NCBI GenBank assembly: GCA_963645945.1
Contig: CAVIUA010000014.1
Location: 1-9,264 of the forward strand
Length of the DNA: 9,264 bases
Direction: 5' to 3'
DNA from: CAG-877 sp963645945
GTDB lineage: Bacteria; Bacillota_I; Bacilli_A; RF39; UBA660
Made by a program: the position numbers and the translations under genes. This document shows, piece after piece, positions 6,363-9,264 of this stretch (within the stretch, counting starts at the first letter, position 1; each line of letters begins with the position of its first letter). The notes below the pieces were generated by a model. It searched no databases. It was not told the DNA's origin and saw only the letters and a list, made by a program, of their open reading frames with translations.

Positions 6363-8126
6363 TTATTTTCTAATTGTTTTATTTATGATTTCATCTTTTA
6401 TTAAATTTATAAATTCTTCTTTAGATACTGTTGTTGTGTCTTTTTGACCAAACAATCTATAACTTATTGTTTCATTTTCTTTTTCTTGGTCTCCTAATAT
6501 TAATGTGAAAGGAACTTTTTCTGTTTGAGCTTCTCTTAAACGATATCCTAGTTTTTCATTACGTTCATCTAATTCTGCTCTGATATTATTTTCTTTTAAC
6601 ATTTCAGTTACTTCTTTGGCATATTCTCCTTGGAATTCTGGATTTACGGGAATTACTTTTACTTGAACTGGAGATAGCCAAGTTGGAAGTTGACCTTTTG
6701 TTTCTTCTAGAATGTAGGCCATAAATCTATCTAGTGAACCTAGGATTGCTCTATGAAGAACAACTGGTGTTTTCTTTTCGCCATCTTTATCTACATATTT
6801 TAAATCAAATTTAGCTGGCAAGCAGAAATCTAATTGGCAAGTTGATAAAGTATATTCATTTCCAACAGCTGGTGTAACATTAACATCTAGCTTTGGTCCG
6901 TAGAATGCTGCTTCACCAATTTCTTCAGTATATTCAATTCCTAAATCATTTAAAACTTCTCTTAATTCATTTTCAGCTTTATTCCACATTGCGTCATCTT
7001 GATGATATTTTTCTTTATCTTCTGGATCTCTTAATGATAGAACACAACGATAATTTTTGATATCAAAATCTTTATATACGTCAAATATTAAATCAACAAC
7101 GTTTTTAAATTCGTCTTTTATTTGTTCTGGTGTTACAAATAGATGGGCATCATTTTGACAGAAGTGTCTTCCTCTTTCGATTCCTTTTAGAGCACCTGAT
7201 GCTTCATATCTAAAGTCATGAGCAACTTCACCTATTCTTATTGGTAAATCTTTATATGAATGAAGTTTGTTAGAATAAATCATCATATGATGTGGGCAGT
7301 TCATTGGACGTAGAACAAATTCTTCGTCATCAACTTTCATCATAGGGAACATATTTTCTTTATAATGTTCCCAGTGTCCTGATGTTTTGTATAATTCAAC
7401 ACTACCAACACATGGAGTTAAAACATGTTGATATCCTAATTTTCTTTCTTTAGCTTTTATGTAGTTTTCTAGTTCTTCCCAAATGATATATCCATTAGGC
7501 AAAAACATTGGTAATCCTCTACCTACTAAATCATCTGTCATGAATATTTCTAATTCTTTACCTATTTTTCTATGGTCTCTATTTTTACAATCTTCTAAAT
7601 ATTCTAAGTGCTTGTTTAAGTCTTCTTCATTTTCAAAACAAATACCATAGATACGTTGAAGCATTTTATTTTTAGCATCACCTTTCCAGTAAGCTCCTGA
7701 TACTTTTAGTAATTTAAAATATTTTAATTCTTTTACAGTATCTAAATGTGGTCCACGGCAAAGGTCAGTAAAATCCCCTTGGCTGTAGCAAGAAATAGTA
7801 ACTTCATTTTCATCCATACGGGAAATTAAATCAATTTTATATGGATCATCTTTGAATTTTTCTAAAGCTTCTTCTTTTGATAATTCATGACGTACTATTC
7901 TTTTTCCATCTTTAGCAATTTTTTTCATTTCTTTTTCAATAGCTGGTAAATCTTCTTCTGTTAATGTTTTGTCACCTAAATCTATATCATAATAGAAACC
8001 TTCTTCAATTACTGGACCTACCCAAAATAGTGCTTTTGGATATAAATGTTTAATAGCTTGTGCTAGTAAATGAGCACATGAATGATTCATTACACTTAAT
8101 TTTTCATTTTCTTTTATATTTATCAT
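6363..8126 (-). CDS. thrS: Threonyl-tRNA synthetase lacking the TGS domain
   Basis: The enzyme charges tRNA-Thr with threonine using ATP in the cytosol. The 587 residues are shorter than the usual 640 or so because the N-terminal TGS (ubiquitin-like) domain is missing: the protein opens directly in the editing domain. That domain has H15-x3-H19 and C123-x3-H127, so hydrolytic proofreading of Ser-tRNA-Thr looks intact. The class II catalytic core has zinc ligands C277, H328 and H458, motif 2 FRYEASGALKGIERGRHF (305-322) with R306, and motif 3 HRAILGSLDRF (458-468). The anticodon-binding domain occupies about residues 485-580. The ATG at 8126 follows a perfect AGGAGG (8134-8139) by 7 bases. Upstream lies the T-box terminator rather than coding sequence, so the short N-terminus is not a miscalled start. 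Expression is controlled by the T-box leader; a hairpin follows the stop. Confidence 0.98.
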   Translation of the reverse strand: MINIKENEKLSVMNHSCAHLLAQAIKHLYPKALFWVGPVIEEGFYYDIDLGDKTLTEEDLPAIEKEMKKIAKDGKRIVRHELSKEEALEKFKDDPYKIDLISRMDENEVTISCYSQGDFTDLCRGPHLDTVKELKYFKLLKVSGAYWKGDAKNKMLQRIYGICFENEEDLNKHLEYLEDCKNRDHRKIGKELEIFMTDDLVGRGLPMFLPNGYIIWEELENYIKAKERKLGYQHVLTPCVGSVELYKTSGHWEHYKENMFPMMKVDDEEFVLRPMNCPHHMMIYSNKLHSYKDLPIRIGEVAHDFRYEASGALKGIERGRHFCQNDAHLFVTPEQIKDEFKNVVDLIFDVYKDFDIKNYRCVLSLRDPEDKEKYHQDDAMWNKAENELREVLNDLGIEYTEEIGEAAFYGPKLDVNVTPAVGNEYTLSTCQLDFCLPAKFDLKYVDKDGEKKTPVVLHRAILGSLDRFMAYILEETKGQLPTWLSPVQVKVIPVNPEFQGEYAKEVTEMLKENNIRAELDERNEKLGYRLREAQTEKVPFTLILGDQEKENETISYRLFGQKDTTTVSKEEFINLIKDEIINKTIRK

Positions 8127-8163
8127 ATTTATTCCTCCTCTTTTTCATTGACTAAAAAATAAA

Positions 8164-8191
8164 ACTCCTATATCAAAATAGATATAGGAGT
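8164..8191 (-). terminator. T-box-controlled terminator upstream of thrS
   Basis: ACTCCTATATC (8164-8174) and GATATAGGAGT (8181-8191) form a perfect 11-bp stem with a 6-base loop, followed on the minus strand by TTTATTTTTTAG. Its first transcribed arm includes the TCCT and part of the CAC needed for the antiterminator, so the two structures exclude each other. It is the attenuation switch rather than a constitutive end. Confidence 0.95.
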
Positions 8192-8372
8192 GAATTACAC
8201 GGTACCATCCTTGTGTTTTACTTTATTTTAATAACGGCTTGGCCGGAATTACTTTTAATAATTCTACTCGAAAGGTAGTAACAAATTAAGATTTTATTCA
8301 CTTACACCAAACATGAATTCTCTTTAAAAATTACTTAATTTATCGTGTCCTTTGTCAATGTAATTAAGTTAT
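8164..8372 (-). ncRNA. Threonine T-box leader riboswitch of thrS
   Basis: This leader senses uncharged tRNA-Thr and lets thrS be transcribed when threonyl-tRNA is low. Stem I is closed by AAAGG (8349-8353) with CCTTT (8271-8275) and by AAATTAAG (8334-8341) with CTTAATTT (8283-8290). The internal loop between them carries the specifier ACU, a Thr codon (8277-8279), followed by A. Distal stem I has AGAGA (8319-8323) and GGTG (8305-8308). Stem III is CGGC-CAA-GCCG (8235-8245), followed by the conserved-looking CCGTTAT. The T-box AAGGATGGTACCGTG (8198-8212) forms the antiterminator: AGGA (8208-8211) with TCCT (8186-8189), a 7-base bulge TGGTACC, and GTG (8198-8200) with CAC (8190-8192). The bulge's UGGU would pair with the tRNA 3' ACCA, implying discriminator base A. 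The start near 8372 is estimated from the promoter. Confidence 0.95.
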
Positions 8373-8378
8373 GTATTA

Positions 8379-8407
8379 GTTATAACACCTTTTTTTATCT
8401 TTTGCAA
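8379..8407 (-). promoter_or_regulatory. Promoter of the thrS T-box leader
   Basis: TTGCAA (8402-8407) and TATAAC (8379-8384) are separated by 17 bases, and a TG one base before the -10 (TGTTATAAC) makes it an extended -10 type. The start near 8372 falls about 19 bases ahead of T-box stem I. The promoter begins only six bases past the stop of the peptidase gene, and I see no terminator between them, so some thrS leader RNA may also come by read-through. Confidence 0.65.
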
Positions 8408-8412
8408 GACAT

Positions 8413-9183
8413 TTATCTACTATACCAACGATATGGGACATCTATTACATTATATAGTCCTGCAAATCCTTGTGTATATCTTAATCTGATATATTGATAG
8501 AATCTACCCAGGTCGGAGCAATTTGTATCATTAGGATCAAACATCGTACAATCTATTAAGGCAATGTGTAGATGCACACCGGTTGAATTTCCGGTTGTAC
8601 CCATTTGTCCTAATGCGTCATTTATAGTTACTTCTTTTCCTACATATATATTAGGAGCATAAGAAGAAAGGTGAACATACTGGGAGGTATAATTTACACC
8701 ATCAATTACATGATGTACGGTTACAATTAATGCTCCGGCACTATCTGTATAAATTCCTGATATAGTTCCATTAGCGATAGGAAAAATTGTTTCATAAACA
8801 CCTCTTGTACTAGTAATATCAAAAGCAACATGATTATAACTTGGTCGTTGAGTAATGATACCATTTTCAACAGGAAGGTACCAGTTTACTTTATTTTTCA
8901 AAGCTAATGAATTGTTCATTGTTTGGAGTTGGGCTTCTTCTACTTTTGTATTTGTTGTTATGTCATTATCTTTCGCAACAGCGGTGTATGTATTGCCATC
9001 AGCTAAGGCTTTTTTATAAGCTACTTCTACTGATGCTATATCTTTGGTATTAATATATTCATAAGCTAGCGAAAAGTCATTTTCTCCTAAGTCTATATTT
9101 TTAGCCAAAACTAAAAACATCGATATTCCGATTAATATCAAGGAAATCTTAACAATTCTCTTTTGTTTTTCTAATGACTTCAT
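8413..9183 (-). CDS. Membrane-anchored M23 (LytM-type) metallopeptidase
   Basis: M23 enzymes are zinc endopeptidases that cut peptidoglycan cross-bridges or stem peptides outside the cell; some members act as activators or in signalling. The 256 residues comprise a basic N-terminus, one membrane segment (about 11-28, signal anchor), a linker (about 30-100) and the peptidase domain. Key residues are present: H118 and D122 in NHVAFD (HxxxD), H171 in YVHLS, and H204-L-H206 in TGVHLH. The domain is therefore probably catalytically active. About 50 residues follow the HxH motif, with two cysteines (212, 222) that could form a disulfide outside the cell, ending in an aromatic-rich tail. The ATG at 9183 follows GGAG. 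A consensus promoter lies directly upstream, so this is a first gene. The exact cleavage target cannot be read from sequence. Lytic and sporulation-type (SpoIIQ-like) roles are both open. Confidence 0.92.
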   Translation of the reverse strand: MKSLEKQKRIVKISLILIGISMFLVLAKNIDLGENDFSLAYEYINTKDIASVEVAYKKALADGNTYTAVAKDNDITTNTKVEEAQLQTMNNSLALKNKVNWYLPVENGIITQRPSYNHVAFDITSTRGVYETIFPIANGTISGIYTDSAGALIVTVHHVIDGVNYTSQYVHLSSYAPNIYVGKEVTINDALGQMGTTGNSTGVHLHIALIDCTMFDPNDTNCSDLGRFYQYIRLRYTQGFAGLYNVIDVPYRWYSR

Positions 9184-9206
9184 ACACTCACTCCAAAGCA
9201 GTGCCT

Positions 9207-9235
9207 ATTATACTTGAAAAGTGCTTATTTGTCAA
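9207..9235 (-). promoter_or_regulatory. Perfect consensus promoter of the M23 peptidase gene
   Basis: TTGACA (9230-9235), a 17-base spacer and TATAAT (9207-9212) match the housekeeping sigma consensus at all twelve positions. The start would lie near 9200, giving a leader of under 20 bases that contains GGAGTG. Sequence from 9236 to the window end shows nothing further I can assign. Confidence 0.85.
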
Positions 9236-9264
9236 GCAAAATCAGACTCTATGGGTATCGTATA

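Noticed and set aside
1..9264. Mobile elements, CRISPR array, tRNA or rRNA genes
   Set aside because: I found no transposase or integrase motifs, no regularly spaced direct repeats with unique spacers, and no recognisable tRNA or rRNA segments on either strand.

Overview
This window comes from an AT-rich, low-GC Gram-positive bacterium. Everything supported here is on the minus strand. The evidence is an mraZ-rsmH-ftsL-PBP division cluster, a PASTA-containing class B penicillin-binding protein, a tRNA-responsive T-box leader ahead of thrS, strong Shine-Dalgarno sequences (AGGAGG, AGAGG) and consensus SigA-type promoters. A threonyl-tRNA synthetase without the N-terminal TGS domain and its QNDAH-type catalytic segment recall Mollicutes and their uncultured walled relatives among the Bacilli. 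That placement is inference. Real stops are TAA, plus one TAG, and tryptophans are TGG, so the standard bacterial code fits.

Reading in the direction of transcription (high to low coordinates), there are five units. (1) 9240-8413: a membrane-anchored M23 (LytM-type) cell-wall peptidase behind a perfect TTGACA-17-TATAAT promoter. (2) 8407-6323: promoter, complete threonine T-box leader with ACU specifier, antiterminator and terminator, then thrS and a 13-bp terminator hairpin. (3) 6287-4721: promoter, a secreted or anchored repeat protein of 491 codons interrupted by one in-frame TAA at codon 58, and a terminator. (4) 4671-757: the division operon mraZ, rsmH, ftsL and PBP2B/2X-like pbp, with a promoter and a candidate MraZ operator of three 10-bp-spaced TGGNN boxes; its genes overlap by 1 base or lie 11-13 bases apart. 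(5) 645-25: a small membrane-anchored protein of unknown function, its promoter covered by a 25-bp inverted repeat, with a terminator overlapping its stop codon.

Functionally the window joins septal wall synthesis (MraZ regulator, ribosome-methylating RsmH, FtsL and the transpeptidase) with a wall hydrolase, an aminoacylation gene controlled by uncharged tRNA-Thr, and two surface proteins of unknown function. I see no mobile element, CRISPR array, tRNA or rRNA gene. No clearly new multi-gene system is visible. The most notable items are the single-stop disruption of the probable propeller-like surface protein, the palindrome over the promoter of the last gene, and the well-resolved regulatory RNA and operator sites.
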